A stretch of 64,000 nucleotides of DNA from Shewanella olleyana (GTDB lineage: Bacteria > Pseudomonadota > Gammaproteobacteria > Enterobacterales > Shewanellaceae), in assembly GCF_023283825.1 (NCBI RefSeq), contig NZ_JAKILD010000001.1:303664-367663 (forward strand), read 5' to 3'. A program made the position numbers and the translations under genes. Below are positions 38,115 to 48,763 of the stretch, one piece after another. The first letter of the stretch is position 1, and every line of letters begins with the position of its first letter. The notes under the pieces were generated by a model. That model saw nothing but the letters and a program-made list of their open reading frames with translations. It did no database searches and had not been told where the DNA came from.

Positions 38115-38162
38115 ACAAGCGACTATATTTACAAAGGATTATATTTACAAGCGACTATATTT
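38115..38162. repeat. three 16-bp tandem repeats upstream of phoP
   Basis: Units at 38115-38130, 38131-38146 and 38147-38162. Units 1 and 3 are identical (ACAAGCGACTATATTT); unit 2 differs at three positions. A palindrome GAGTTTAAACTC sits at 38008-38019, nearer to phoP. Both lie in the 279-bp gap between lysE and phoP, which has no gene. Confidence 0.7.
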
Positions 38163-38218
38163 TCATGTTGCTATCGCGACAAGTGAATATCTCAGTAAGT
38201 AACAAACTCAATAAGTGC

Positions 38219-38941
38219 TTAACCGATAATGTGAACATTAATTAAACTGATTAAAATCGTGATTGCAACCCCCATGAATATTACGCCAGTTATAGCATCA
38301 ATTGCTTTGCTACCTTTAACCATTCTTTTTTGGATTATAGGTTTAGTTAACATGATGGCGAGAAAGCAAAACCAGATGACTGACAATGAAAACAGTAAAG
38401 CAGCAGAAGCTACTTTAGTTTCTATTGTAACTTGTGGCGTCACTAATACTGTAAAAATGGTGATAAAGAATATTAGCGCCTTGGGGTTAAGAAGGTTTGT
38501 ATAAAGACCTAATTGGAAACCTTTGCTAGGTTTTATTTCTTTGAATTGACGATTGGCTACTAGTTTATCTTCTTTATCTACTTTTGATGTTTCAGCATTT
38601 TGATTTTCTTCAGTCGGGTTTTTGAACTCATTTTTAGATTGAAAATTATTTGATGTTAGCACTGAGCTAATTGCGCCAAATCCCATATAGGCAAGGTAAC
38701 TTACCCCAATAAGTTGAACGGCAAGGTAAGCTATTTCTGACTGTTGGATCATTAAGCTAATACCCAGCAAAGACATTAAGCTATGGAGCAGTATTGCTAC
38801 ACTTATACCAGTTGCGCACATTAATGCGGTTTGCCGACTTTGTTGTGTGGATGTTTTGACAATAATCGCAAAATCAGGACCGGGGCTGATTAGCGCAAGG
38901 CAATGAATTACGGCAAGAGTTGAGAGTAAAGCAAAGTCCAT
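38219..38941 (-). CDS. LysE family amino acid exporter
   Basis: 240 aa inner-membrane protein of the LysE/RhtB family. N-terminal signature SPGPDFAIIVKTSTQQSRQTAL near residues 19-40; about six helices; a hydrophilic loop of about 35 residues near 95-140 is longer than usual. Substrate cannot be told. Ends in the gap upstream of phoP. Confidence 0.85.
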   Translation of the reverse strand: MDFALLSTLAVIHCLALISPGPDFAIIVKTSTQQSRQTALMCATGISVAILLHSLMSLLGISLMIQQSEIAYLAVQLIGVSYLAYMGFGAISSVLTSNNFQSKNEFKNPTEENQNAETSKVDKEDKLVANRQFKEIKPSKGFQLGLYTNLLNPKALIFFITIFTVLVTPQVTIETKVASAALLFSLSVIWFCFLAIMLTKPIIQKRMVKGSKAIDAITGVIFMGVAITILISLINVHIIG

Positions 38942-39026
38942 TTAATTGTGATTCCGAATTGATTTTCAATGAGTACTGATAAACAGCTTTGGATATTAAC
39001 TTAACTAGGTTATCGCAATAATAAAT

Positions 39027-39047
39027 AAGGCGCCATCATGGCGCCTT
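39027..39047 (-). terminator. terminator after the symporter gene
   Basis: AAGGCGCCA (39027-39035) pairs with 39039-39047 over a 3-nt loop; on the minus strand TTATTTATTATT follows. Also TTTT on the plus strand. Confidence 0.6.
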
Positions 39048-39080
39048 TTGAAATCAAGTTATTTAAAACTTTTTAGCAAT

Positions 39081-40385
39081 TTAAGCATTTTTAACTTGAT
39101 CTTCGAAGCTTGAACCAACTTTACCCGCTTGTGAGTCATTGAAGATCTCTTCGTTGAACTCGCCTTCTGATTTAGCAATGACTACTGTCGCAACAGAATC
39201 ACCAGTAACGTTAACTGCTGTACGTATCATATCTAATAGACGGTCAACACCGATAATTAGGGCAATACCTTCAACAGGTAGACCAACTTGGTTAAGTACC
39301 ATCGCCAGCATGATTAAACCAACACCAGGAACACCAGCAGTACCGATAGAAGCTAACGTTGCAGTTACGACAACCAAGGCATAATCCATCAGACTTAATT
39401 CAATACCAAATACTTGCGCAATAAATACTGTTGCTACACCTTGCATAATAGCTGTGCCATCCATATTGATGGTTGCACCTAGAGGCAGAGTAAATGAAGC
39501 AACTTTATTATCAGCACCTAAACGGTGTTCACAGGTTTCGATAGTTACTGGTAATGTTGCATTCGAACTTGCAGTACTGAAGGCAAACAACTGAACATCA
39601 CGCATTTTACGTAAAAACATGAATGGGTTTAGGCCCGTAAATGTTTTCAATAGGGTTGGGTATACAACTAATGCCTGCACAAGTAATACAAAAATCACTA
39701 AGAAGAAGTATTGAATAACACTGCCTAAAGTTTCTAACCCAAGGGTTAGACTTAACTTTGCCATTAACGCAAATACACCATACGGCGCTAGTTGCATGAC
39801 TAAAGTAACTACTCTCATGATGACTTCGTTTAAGTCATTGAACAGTCGTGATACACGAGCACCGCGCTCACCAATATGAGAAATAGCAAAACCAAAGATG
39901 ACAGCAAAGATAATAATTTGCAGCATGTTACCTTGGCTCATGGCTTCAATTGGGTTCGTTGGAACAATGTTAATCACGACTTCTGAAAGACTTGGTGCAT
40001 CTTTGGTGCTGAACTCCATTGCTGAAGTGGCAAGAGAGGCGTTTCCAGGATGGACGATAAGAGCTAATGTGATTGCAACGGTAAGGGCGATTGCCGTTGT
40101 GAACATATAAAAGGCGATGGTTTTGCCGCCTAGTCGACCTAATTTAGAAGGGTCACTTAGTGAACTAGTACCACAAACGAGCGATACAAAAACAAGTGGT
40201 ACAACTAACATTTTTAAACTTGAAATAAAGATGGTACCGACAACATGTAAAATGCCTTCGGTAATATAATCTTTGACGAACAGGCTTTCGGGAAATACAT
40301 TTCTTAAAATTAAACCGAGAAGAATACCAGCACCCATGCCGATGAGGATTTTGCTTGTTAAACCAAGCTTACTATTTTTATTCAA
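39081..40385 (-). CDS. dicarboxylate/glutamate:cation symporter (DAACS family)
   Basis: 434 aa. Conserved parts of the GltP/DctA fold are clear: serine-rich hairpin (FSTASSNATLPVTIETCE), GATINMDGTAIMQG, GTAGVPGVGLIMLAMVL, and the substrate-site segment VDRLLDMIRTAVNVTGDSVATVVIAKSEG. The Arg in that segment (RTAVNVTGD) fits acidic substrates; glutamate versus C4-dicarboxylate cannot be settled. The start is TTG at 40385, with GGAAGGAAGT 4-5 nt upstream. A divergent lipoprotein gene starts 233 bp away. Confidence 0.9.
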   Translation of the reverse strand: MNKNSKLGLTSKILIGMGAGILLGLILRNVFPESLFVKDYITEGILHVVGTIFISSLKMLVVPLVFVSLVCGTSSLSDPSKLGRLGGKTIAFYMFTTAIALTVAITLALIVHPGNASLATSAMEFSTKDAPSLSEVVINIVPTNPIEAMSQGNMLQIIIFAVIFGFAISHIGERGARVSRLFNDLNEVIMRVVTLVMQLAPYGVFALMAKLSLTLGLETLGSVIQYFFLVIFVLLVQALVVYPTLLKTFTGLNPFMFLRKMRDVQLFAFSTASSNATLPVTIETCEHRLGADNKVASFTLPLGATINMDGTAIMQGVATVFIAQVFGIELSLMDYALVVVTATLASIGTAGVPGVGLIMLAMVLNQVGLPVEGIALIIGVDRLLDMIRTAVNVTGDSVATVVIAKSEGEFNEEIFNDSQAGKVGSSFEDQVKNA

Positions 40386-40389
40386 AACT

Positions 40390-40399
40390 ACTTCCTTCC
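40390..40399 (-). promoter_or_regulatory. ribosome binding site of the symporter, complementary to the candidate sRNA
   Basis: Minus-strand GGAAGGAAGT lies just before the TTG start. The CU-rich segment of the RNA candidate at 57093-57251 contains its exact 10-nt complement (57148-57157). Upstream, AATCATC/GATGATT can form a hairpin in the leader. Confidence 0.5.
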
Positions 40400-40618
40400 A
40401 ATCTCAATCATCGATTGTTGATGATTTTTATTTTTTATCTTTAAAGCCTAGCAGGAAAATAAATCTTATGAAACGGCATAAAAGTTAAAGTTTTTAAGGA
40501 AAAATGCCGAATAAAACAGTAGAGTAACGAAAAGGTTACCAGATTTTTGTGTAATATAACGTTATAAGTAACTATTATAAATCTTAAGTACGATTTTAAT
40601 GTAACAGGGAGACTGACA

Positions 40619-43171
40619 ATGAGGTCAGCACAAAGACTATTTTTAGCGCTTTTAAGTTCAATTTTTCTTTTTGCTTGTAGTGGTGGGGGAAGCATTACTG
40701 ATGACGGCAGTGGGGGAACCGATCCCACTGAAATTTTTACAGTTGAACTGACATCTTCAGTAGCATCTGGTGAAAGTGTTGATGCAACCACAGGTGCACT
40801 TTTAACTGCGACTATTACTAGCTCAATTAACGGCGCTGTATCTGGTGAATTAGTTAGCTTCGAATTAAATAATGCTGCGCTAGGTTCTTTTGATATATCA
40901 ACAGCAACAGCAGTAACGAACTCTGAAGGCGTAGCGACAATTAACTTGTTTTCTGCTGAAATTGCTGGTTCAGGTTCTGTAACAGCAAGTATTGAATCTG
41001 GTGAAACTGATACCTTGGCATTTACTATGTTGGGTGATGGTGGTGAAGCTGGTGGCGGAGCACAAGTTAGTCTCAAGCTATTTGATGCTACAGGGGCAGA
41101 AGTAAAAACAATTAGTACACTTGTTCCAGGAGTATTGGTTGCAACGGTCACAGGTATTAGTAAGCCAACTATTGTGACATTTAGTTCAGAAATTGGTGAT
41201 TTACCGATTACTTCTGCTGTGACAAACGATGAAAACCAAGCTTCCGTAGATATTTATGCGGGCAGCTCTTTAGGCGCAGGTCTAGTTACCGCATCACTTT
41301 CGACTGGTGAAAAAGGTGAAGCGATTGTTGTTGTTGGTGCAACTAATGTTGTGATGGGAAGCGGTTCTCCTTTTACTGAGGGGGATGCTGAAGTGAGCAC
41401 CACTGATTTATCAGCAGGCGGTACGGCGACAGTTACTGTTTTGATTCAAGATGAAGAAGGTAATCCTTTCACACAACCTATTGATGTGAATTTTTCATCT
41501 ACTTGTGCGACAAAAAGCCCTGCGCAGGCAGAATTAAGTTCTCCAGTTTCATCTTCTAATGGTGTAGCAACATCGACTTATCTCGCTGCAGGTTGTGTGG
41601 GGGAAGATCAAATTAATGTTACGGCTAATGCTGGTGGCATAAGTTTATCAGCCGTTGCGACTATTAATGTTTTACAATCTGATATTGGCAGTATTGTATT
41701 CGTATCAGCTGAACCAGAAAATATTGGTATTTTAGGTACTGGTGGTATTGAATCGTCAGTGGTGAAGTTTCAAGTGCTCGATAAAAATAGCAATGTTGTT
41801 GCGAATCAAGCTGTAGATTTCTCATTAAATACAGTTGTAGGTGGAATTTCAATTAATCCTGAGACAGCTACAACCAATAATGAAGGTATTGTTCAAACAG
41901 TAGTGACCACAGGTACCGTTGCAACATCAGTTAGGGTGACAGGTACCATTCAAGGCTCATCTCCGGTTATTTCAAGCCAGTCAAGTCAATTAGTCGTTTC
42001 GACTGGTATACCTGATCAAGACAGTTTTTCATTATCTTCAACTATTTTGAATGCTGAAGGCTGGAATGAAGAAGGAACAGAAGTTGAAGTCACTGCCCGT
42101 ATGGCTGATGCCTTTAATAACCCGGTGCCAGATGGAACTACTGTTAATTTCACCACTGAAGGTGGCTCTATTGAAGATGCATGTCAAACAATTAATGGTG
42201 CATGTTCAGTTACCTGGACTTCTCAGTTACCACGCCCAGAAGGTAAAAGTTTTTATAATGCTTTAGGTGAGCAAATTTTAAGCCCAGTTCAAAACCTAAA
42301 ATGTTATAAACTTTCTGATAAAACAGAAGATCTTACTTGTGAAGCTGACAACATTGTTTACGGTAACTTTTACGGGCAACCGTACGGTGGTCGTGCAACT
42401 ATCACCGCAACAGCTATTGGTGAAGAATCTTTCCCTGATTTAAATGGTAACGGACGCTTTGACGCTGATGAAATGAATGAGTTCTTGACAGGCACGGACG
42501 TAACTGGTGAGAAATTCGATTTAAATGATGCCTTTAACGATTACAACGAAGATTCCATTTTTAATCCTCAAGCTGATGACGCTTTAAAAGGTCTTGACGG
42601 TGGCTCTTTAGAGGAACTAATTGATTTCAATGTAAATACTGTTTTTGATAAAGCTGATGGTTTATATAACGGAGTACTATGTTCAGACCCTGTTCACGCT
42701 GGCTGTGCAGATGGGGTGAGTGATGAAAAATCACTTTTCATTAGACGTAGTATCGTAATCGTTATGTCTGGTAGTACAGCAGTAGCTTCCTTACCTGAAG
42801 AGATTCAGATTGTTGATGAAGTTATAGGTGAAGATGAAGATGGGAATTCTATTGTAGAACCTAGAGTGCATGATGCAAATACTCCCATTCAAATTATCGG
42901 TAAAGGCTCTGCAAGTATTGCGTTCACCTTGTCAGATCTACACAATCAACAGTTACCTGCTGGAACTATTGTCACCTTTGCGGCCTCAGCTGGCTCTGTC
43001 ACAAGTACTTCAAGCATTACATGGCCAAGCTCTAACCATAATGGTGGTCGCAATTTTGCGGTTTCACTAAAAGGTGAAGATGAGCCAAACTCTGGAGTGT
43101 TTTCTGTAACAACAGAGACACCAGGAGGTACACTGACTGAAGTCTTAGCGATTGGTATTAATATTTTATAG
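40619..43171 (+). CDS. large lipoprotein with Ig-like (Big_1/invasin-type) domains
   Basis: 850 aa. Signal peptide with lipobox FLFAC gives lipidated Cys20, followed by a Gly/Ser/Asp-rich linker. The body is a series of beta-rich Ig-like repeats, recognisable by recurring segments such as SVASGESVDATTGALLTATI, ADAFNNPVPDGTTVNFTTEGG and QQLPAGTIVTFAASAGSV. DLNGNGRFDADE at about 607-618 is a calcium-binding EF-hand-like or dockerin-like loop, and six or more cysteines occur in the second half. Probably exposed on the outer membrane, for adhesion or envelope stability. AGGGAG lies 8 nt before the ATG. No partner gene. Confidence 0.8.
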   Translation: MRSAQRLFLALLSSIFLFACSGGGSITDDGSGGTDPTEIFTVELTSSVASGESVDATTGALLTATITSSINGAVSGELVSFELNNAALGSFDISTATAVTNSEGVATINLFSAEIAGSGSVTASIESGETDTLAFTMLGDGGEAGGGAQVSLKLFDATGAEVKTISTLVPGVLVATVTGISKPTIVTFSSEIGDLPITSAVTNDENQASVDIYAGSSLGAGLVTASLSTGEKGEAIVVVGATNVVMGSGSPFTEGDAEVSTTDLSAGGTATVTVLIQDEEGNPFTQPIDVNFSSTCATKSPAQAELSSPVSSSNGVATSTYLAAGCVGEDQINVTANAGGISLSAVATINVLQSDIGSIVFVSAEPENIGILGTGGIESSVVKFQVLDKNSNVVANQAVDFSLNTVVGGISINPETATTNNEGIVQTVVTTGTVATSVRVTGTIQGSSPVISSQSSQLVVSTGIPDQDSFSLSSTILNAEGWNEEGTEVEVTARMADAFNNPVPDGTTVNFTTEGGSIEDACQTINGACSVTWTSQLPRPEGKSFYNALGEQILSPVQNLKCYKLSDKTEDLTCEADNIVYGNFYGQPYGGRATITATAIGEESFPDLNGNGRFDADEMNEFLTGTDVTGEKFDLNDAFNDYNEDSIFNPQADDALKGLDGGSLEELIDFNVNTVFDKADGLYNGVLCSDPVHAGCADGVSDEKSLFIRRSIVIVMSGSTAVASLPEEIQIVDEVIGEDEDGNSIVEPRVHDANTPIQIIGKGSASIAFTLSDLHNQQLPAGTIVTFAASAGSVTSTSSITWPSSNHNGGRNFAVSLKGEDEPNSGVFSVTTETPGGTLTEVLAIGINIL

Positions 43172-43195
43172 TTAGCTATCTAACTAAGTACTTAC

Positions 43196-43227
43196 AAAAA
43201 ATGCCGCTCATTGAGCGGCATTTTTTT
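43196..43227. terminator. bidirectional terminator between the lipoprotein gene and astB
   Basis: ATGCCGCTC (43201-43209) pairs with GAGCGGCAT (43213-43221), flanked by five A and seven T; usable on both strands for the convergent genes. Confidence 0.9.
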
Positions 43228-43248
43228 ATGTTTATTAAAAGCAGTAAA

Positions 43249-44583
43249 TTACTTCTGGAATTGATAAACACTGCCCAGTTTTAATATCTGAGTGAGCTCA
43301 TCTAACGCTGTTCGAGACTCGATAATTAGTTGTGGGTCTGCTAAGTCTTTAACTTCAAGGCTGTCACGATAGTGCTTATCTACCCACACATTTAATCGAT
43401 TAAACAATGCATCATTCATTAGCGTGTTTTGATTCACTGCTGAAATTTCTAATTCACTCATTGCCACACGTAAACGAAGACAAGCTGGGCCGCCGCCATT
43501 TTGCATGCTTTGTTTCACATCATAGTATTGAACTTGTTTAATTGGCGTACCTAACGTGACTAATTCATTGAGGTAAGCAAATACTGCTGGGTTTTCTTGA
43601 CAGTTTGTCGGAGCAATAATTGCCATCTCACCATTTGGTAATGTGATGATTTGGGTATTAAATAAGTAGCTCTTAACAGCATCATTAATTGATACCTGAT
43701 CTGTTGCTACTTTAATAAAGTGAACATCGGTATTCATTTTACGGCGAATTTCTTCGAATTTAGCTTCAGTATTTAGAAATGCCTGTTCATGGTAAAACAA
43801 TACATTTTGGTTACCCACTGAAATAACGTCATTATGAAATACCCCTTGATCAATAACATTTGGGTTTTGTTGCATAAACACGCTGCTTTCTTCATCAAGT
43901 TGATGTAAGCGAGCAACCGCTTGTGAAGCTTCTAATGTTTGTCTCGCAGGAAATTTCGTTGGTTTCACAGCATTAGGGTTGGTTGCTTCTTGTCCATAGA
44001 CAAATAATTCCACGCCTGAATGGCCGTAGTCGTTACAAAGGCGAGTATGGTTAGCTGCACCTTCATCCCCAAAACTTGCATGCTCAGGTAAATGTAGATG
44101 ATGTTTAAAAAATCGTTCGTCTTTAAAAGTGCCTTTTAAGATATTGCCGGTTGTTAGTGGTTCGATACTACGGTGAAGCTTATCGACCAAGTTTGCGGGG
44201 GTAAAATGAACTTTACCATCTCGTGTATCAGCACTGGGAGAAACGGTAGCAGCATTTGCCGTCCACATTGAAGACGCGCTGCAACATGCATTCAATAATG
44301 CAGGTGCGTGCTTAGCGGCTTGATTTAACACTTCAGCATCAGAACCAGCAAACCCCATACGACGAAGAGAATATAAATCAGGACGTTCTTGAGGTGCTAA
44401 AACCCCCTGAATCATGCCTAAATCTGCTAAGGCTTTTGCTTTTTTCAATCCTTGCTTAGCTGCAGACTTTGGATTTGAAGCTTGCGCAGCGTTACTATAT
44501 GAGGCTACATTACCAAAAGATAAACCTGCATAATTGTGGGTTGGTCCGACAAGTCCATCAAAGTTCGCTTCGAAGTGCTTCAT
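43249..44583 (-). CDS. astB: N-succinylarginine dihydrolase
   Basis: 444 aa, second enzyme of the arginine succinyltransferase pathway, converting succinylarginine to succinylornithine with release of CO2 and ammonia. The N-terminus [18 protein letters not shown] and the late motif [16 protein letters not shown] with the catalytic Cys near residue 367 match AstB. No other ast genes are near, so it is separate from the rest of the pathway. Confidence 0.95.
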   Translation of the reverse strand: MKHFEANFDGLVGPTHNYAGLSFGNVASYSNAAQASNPKSAAKQGLKKAKALADLGMIQGVLAPQERPDLYSLRRMGFAGSDAEVLNQAAKHAPALLNACCSASSMWTANAATVSPSADTRDGKVHFTPANLVDKLHRSIEPLTTGNILKGTFKDERFFKHHLHLPEHASFGDEGAANHTRLCNDYGHSGVELFVYGQEATNPNAVKPTKFPARQTLEASQAVARLHQLDEESSVFMQQNPNVIDQGVFHNDVISVGNQNVLFYHEQAFLNTEAKFEEIRRKMNTDVHFIKVATDQVSINDAVKSYLFNTQIITLPNGEMAIIAPTNCQENPAVFAYLNELVTLGTPIKQVQYYDVKQSMQNGGGPACLRLRVAMSELEISAVNQNTLMNDALFNRLNVWVDKHYRDSLEVKDLADPQLIIESRTALDELTQILKLGSVYQFQK

Positions 44584-44929
44584 TTATTATCCTTAAAATG
44601 TATTTGTTATTGTTATGAAATGAGTTCATTTGCTGCTAGGTAGTGCAAGATTACAGCCAGTATACTGATGAAATAGGCCTTAACAAGCGGTGACTTTGGT
44701 CGCAAAAATTGAAAAAGTGACTAAACATGCACAAGTTTTACTTGCTAGACCATAAATAATGAAATATTACTTTTAATTAACGCAATATTATTTTTTCTCA
44801 TTTTTTATAATTGATTAAAAAATGGCTCGCTGGAAACATAATAGAGGTATTTACTTGAAACATTCGTCTCAACACTCTATATATGGAACCAATTTAATCT
44901 ATCAGAGACTTTTTGGCGCAAATTAATCT
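44584..44929. other. intergenic gap between astB and topA
   Basis: 346 bp between divergent genes. AT-rich; must hold both promoters. I see no ORF, hairpin or repeat that I can support. Confidence 0.6.
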
Positions 44930-47593
44930 ATGGGTAAATCGCTAGTTATTGTCGAATCGCCGGCCAAAGCCAAGACTATTAATAAATACCTTGGTAAAGA
45001 ATTCATCGTTAAATCGAGTGTAGGTCATATCCGTGATTTGCCTACATCATCATCGCCTGACAGCAAGGTTGCGACTAAAACACCTGCTGAAGTCAGGAAA
45101 ATGGCTCCTGAAGAGAAAGCTAAATATAAGCTGCAACGCGATAAACGTGCGTTAGTGGCTCGCATGGGTATTAATCCTGAAAAAGGCTGGGCAGCCAAAT
45201 ATCAAATATTGCCTGGCAAAGAAAAAGTCGTTAAAGAATTAAAAGCACTTGCTGAAAAAGCTGACCACATCTATCTCGCAACCGATTTGGATAGAGAGGG
45301 AGAGGCAATTGCTTGGCATTTACAAGAGATCATTGGTGGTGACGAATCTCGTTATCAACGTGTTGTCTTTAACGAAATTACTAAATCAGCAATTCAAGAT
45401 GCATTTAGTGAACCTTCTATACTTGATACCAACATGGTTAATGCACAACAAGCGCGTCGATTCTTAGACCGTGTTGTTGGTTTCATGGTGTCGCCGCTAC
45501 TTTGGAAGAAAGTGGCAAGGGGCCTATCTGCTGGTCGAGTGCAGTCTGTCGCAGTTCGCTTAGTCGTTGAACGTGAAGGTGAGATTAAAGCATTTGTACC
45601 GGAAGAGTTTTGGGATGTGCATGCTGACTTAGCAACTTCACAGCAGCAAAAGCTTAAAATGCAGGTGGCTAAATTTCAATCGGCTGCATTTAACCCAATT
45701 AATGAAGCTCAAGCGCAAGTTGCATTAGATGCGTTAAAAGATGCCAAGTTTGTTGTCACCGGTCGTGATGACAAAGCAACGTCAAGTAAACCTTCTGCAC
45801 CTTATATTACGTCGACGTTGCAACAAGCAGCGAGTACCCGTCTTGGTTTTGGTGTTAAAAAGACCATGATGATGGCGCAACGTTTGTATGAAGCGGGTCA
45901 TATTACTTATATGCGTACCGATTCTACAAACTTAAGTAAAGAAGCCGTCGAAGGCGTGCGTGACATGATTGGTTCAGAGTACGGTAAGAAGTATTTACCT
46001 GAACAACCATTACGTTATGGTAGCAAAGAAGGTGCTCAAGAGGCGCATGAAGCTATCAGACCGTCAAACGTCATTGTACAGTCAGCATCTCTAACAGATA
46101 TGGAAAGAGACGCTCAGCGTCTTTATGAGTTGATTTGGCGCCAATTTGTTGCTTGTCAGATGATGCCTGCCAAATATGATGCAACTCGTCTTACTGTCAC
46201 TGCGGGTGATTACGAATTAAAAGCCAGTGGTCGCACATTACGTTTTGATGGTTGGACTAAAGTTCAGCCACCAATGGGTAAGAAGAATGATGAAGACAAC
46301 ACATTACCACCTTTAGATAAAGGTGACGTGTTAGACCTTAATGAGTTATTACCTAAACAGCATTTCACCAAACCGCCTGCGCGATTTAGTGAAGCATCTC
46401 TGGTAAAAGAGCTTGAGAAACGAGGCATTGGCCGTCCATCTACATATGCAACGATTATTTCTACGATTCAAGATCGTGGTTATGTCAAAGTTGAGAATCG
46501 TCGATTCTTTGCTGAAAAAATGGGTGAGATTGTCAGTGACCGTCTAGTTGAAAGTTTCAGTGACATTATGAACTTTGACTTCACTGCTAGCATGGAGCAA
46601 ACGCTCGATGATGTAGCACAAGGTAAGTTAGAGTGGAAAACCGTTCTTGATGGCTTCTATGCAGATTTAACTGAGCAACTTAAACATGCTGAATTAGATC
46701 CTGAAGAAGGCGGTATGCGTCTTAATGAGATGGTACTCGCTGAAGATATCAAATGTCCTACTTGTGGTCGCCCAATGGGGATCAGAACAGGGACAACTGG
46801 GGTATTCTTAGGTTGTTCTGGTTATGCATTGCCACCAAAAGAGCGTTGTAAAACCACGATGAACCTAACCCCTGGTGAAGAAGCGGTTAGTGATAATGAA
46901 GATGCAGAAACAGATGCGCTTCGAGCTAAACATCGTTGTGGAATTTGTGGCACAGCAATGGACAGTTACTTAATCGATGAAGGCCGTAAATTACATGTGT
47001 GTGGTAACAACCCAACATGTGAAGGTTATGAAATTGAAGCTGGCCAATTTAAGATTAAAGGCTATGAAGGACCAATCATTGAGTGTGATAAATGCGGCAA
47101 TGATATGGAACTTAAAAATGGCCGCTTTGGTAAATACTTTGGCTGTACTAACACTGAGTGTAAGAACACCCGTAAACTGCTTAAGAGTGGTGAAGCGGCG
47201 CCGCCAAAAGAAGATCCAATCTTCTTGCCTGATTTAAAATGTACTAAATCAGATGCGCACTTTGTATTACGTGATGGCGCAGCAGGTATTTTCCTTGCAG
47301 CAAGTACTTTCCCTAAGTCTCGTGAAACCCGCGCGCCTTTAGTAGAGGAATTGGTTCATTACCGTGACCAATTATGGCCTAAATATCAGTTCTTAGCTGA
47401 TGCGCCTGTAACTGATGATGATGGTAACAAAGCCGCTGTTAAATTTAGCCGTAAAACTAAGGAGCAATACGTTGCAACTGAAGTTGATGGTAAAGCAACG
47501 GGTTGGTCTTCTAAGTTTATCGGTGGCAAATGGGTAAGCGAGTCAACTAAGAAAAAACCAGCTAAGAAAGCGGCGAAGAAAAAGGCCTCTTAA
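44930..47593 (+). CDS. topA: DNA topoisomerase I
   Basis: 887 aa type IA topoisomerase, which relaxes negative supercoils. The TOPRIM domain starts at [22 protein letters not shown] and continues with [17 protein letters not shown]. Active-site Tyr327 is in [14 protein letters not shown]. Three four-cysteine zinc ribbons follow ([27 protein letters not shown]), and a Lys/Ala-rich tail ([14 protein letters not shown]) ends the protein. Confidence 0.97.
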   Translation: MGKSLVIVESPAKAKTINKYLGKEFIVKSSVGHIRDLPTSSSPDSKVATKTPAEVRKMAPEEKAKYKLQRDKRALVARMGINPEKGWAAKYQILPGKEKVVKELKALAEKADHIYLATDLDREGEAIAWHLQEIIGGDESRYQRVVFNEITKSAIQDAFSEPSILDTNMVNAQQARRFLDRVVGFMVSPLLWKKVARGLSAGRVQSVAVRLVVEREGEIKAFVPEEFWDVHADLATSQQQKLKMQVAKFQSAAFNPINEAQAQVALDALKDAKFVVTGRDDKATSSKPSAPYITSTLQQAASTRLGFGVKKTMMMAQRLYEAGHITYMRTDSTNLSKEAVEGVRDMIGSEYGKKYLPEQPLRYGSKEGAQEAHEAIRPSNVIVQSASLTDMERDAQRLYELIWRQFVACQMMPAKYDATRLTVTAGDYELKASGRTLRFDGWTKVQPPMGKKNDEDNTLPPLDKGDVLDLNELLPKQHFTKPPARFSEASLVKELEKRGIGRPSTYATIISTIQDRGYVKVENRRFFAEKMGEIVSDRLVESFSDIMNFDFTASMEQTLDDVAQGKLEWKTVLDGFYADLTEQLKHAELDPEEGGMRLNEMVLAEDIKCPTCGRPMGIRTGTTGVFLGCSGYALPPKERCKTTMNLTPGEEAVSDNEDAETDALRAKHRCGICGTAMDSYLIDEGRKLHVCGNNPTCEGYEIEAGQFKIKGYEGPIIECDKCGNDMELKNGRFGKYFGCTNTECKNTRKLLKSGEAAPPKEDPIFLPDLKCTKSDAHFVLRDGAAGIFLAASTFPKSRETRAPLVEELVHYRDQLWPKYQFLADAPVTDDDGNKAAVKFSRKTKEQYVATEVDGKATGWSSKFIGGKWVSESTKKKPAKKAAKKKAS

Positions 47594-47608
47594 ACAAATC
47601 TAGCTTTG

Positions 47609-47636
47609 AAAAATGGGACCAATTGGTCCCATTTTT
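47609..47636 (+). terminator. intrinsic terminator after topA
   Basis: 12-bp perfect stem (47609-47620 with 47625-47636), AATT loop, ending in five T. Confidence 0.9.
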
Positions 47637-47902
47637 ATTGGCTGATTTTTACTAAATTCCAATTTTGATACAGTCATATAAATAGTGTCATTTAAATATA
47701 GTCTCTTAAAACTGTCACTTAGCTATTTCGAACATAGTCTAGTTGTCGAGTATTACAACTTTAAGAGAGATTATTACCCAAGTTGCTATTTCAAGACTAG
47801 TGAGCCAACAGCGGCTGATGAGAGAGCAATTTGATATCACTCTATTAAGTCGCTTTTGATTAAATAGACGGCCTAAATCCGATTAGCCGCATTTTGTTTG
47901 TG

Positions 47903-47929
47903 CCAAAAAAAAGCCTCTTACGAGGCTTT
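47903..47929 (-). terminator. intrinsic terminator for the gene at 47978-48763
   Basis: AAAGCCTC/GAGGCTTT (47910-47917 with 47922-47929), loop TTAC, with eight U on the minus strand. The stretch 47637-47902 between this and the topA terminator is AT-rich and empty. Confidence 0.85.
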
Positions 47930-47977
47930 ATTTCTGTGGTCTGAATATCAAACCTAAACTAACAATATCTTTTGCTG

Positions 47978-48763
47978 TTACCATTTCTTTTTAGGTTGGA
48001 ATAGCATATCGATATCATCTTCTTCATTCTTAGGCGTTTTAACAATTTCAGGGTTCATCTGTTTTTGCTGAGAATTAATCTCTTCTAATAACTCTTTCGC
48101 TTCTTCAACCTTTCGACTAATGAATGGGTCGTTTGGTGTTTTGGCCTTAATCGCTTGTAAAGTCGCTAACGCTTTTGACACCATTTGCTTAGAAGAGCCG
48201 AATTGTTTGAGTGAGTTAGCTGCGCGTGAACGGGAAAGCATCGACTCTACGTTAATTCGTAGTTGATAACTATCAATACGATTCTCAGCCTCACCAAACA
48301 CCTGAGGGTCGAGTTTGCCTTTGTTGTTTTCAGCTCTAACAATGGCTTTTAGCTTCTTTAGCATTTGGACTAATTCTAAAATTTGCTTGTCATTGTCTGG
48401 TAAGCGAAAGTTTTCAATCGCTAAAGCTTGTGAAGGGCTAGTGCTTAAGGTCGTTATTTGCGCTTGTATATCGGCCAGTCGACGTTGATAGTCTGCTTGT
48501 TGCGGTTGATTCTCTAAATGAGCAAGTGATAACTCAAGTGCTTCATTAATTCGCTTATATAGCACCAAAATTACACTGCTAGGAAATGAAGCCAAGCCTG
48601 TATTTGATAAAACATTTTCGGTTTCATTAATAATGGCTCTATGGCGTTTTAATTCCATTCTTCGCTCTGCTTCAGCACGTTCTTTTTGTTGCTGAATAAC
48701 ACTAATACCAATGATCAGAATAAAAAGTGCACCTAGCAGTATCAATACCAAGGTAAAGGTCAT
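47978..48763 (-). CDS. membrane-anchored coiled-coil protein of unknown function
   Basis: 261 aa. One N-terminal helix (about 3-22, MTFTLVLILLGALFILIIGISVI), then mostly helical, charged sequence with coiled-coil character (about 25-60 and 165-235) and a basic C-terminus (LFQPKKKW). Not recognised by function; similar proteins occur next to topA or cysB in related genomes as far as I recall. The frame reaches a TTG at 48778, but the ATG at 48763 starts exactly at the helix. The gap to cysB (48764-49117, divergent) shows only short inverted repeats such as GACAC/GTGTC. Confidence 0.75.
   Translation of the reverse strand: MTFTLVLILLGALFILIIGISVIQQQKERAEAERRMELKRHRAIINETENVLSNTGLASFPSSVILVLYKRINEALELSLAHLENQPQQADYQRRLADIQAQITTLSTSPSQALAIENFRLPDNDKQILELVQMLKKLKAIVRAENNKGKLDPQVFGEAENRIDSYQLRINVESMLSRSRAANSLKQFGSSKQMVSKALATLQAIKAKTPNDPFISRKVEEAKELLEEINSQQKQMNPEIVKTPKNEEDDIDMLFQPKKKW

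Noticed and set aside
40441..41151. 236-aa minus-strand ORF opposite the lipoprotein gene
   Set aside because: Pro/Ser/Val-rich shadow of the Ig repeats; overlaps a gene with a signal peptide and good ribosome binding site.
47637..47902. Possible gene or RNA after topA
   Set aside because: No ORF with a start signal and no hairpin except the terminators at each side.
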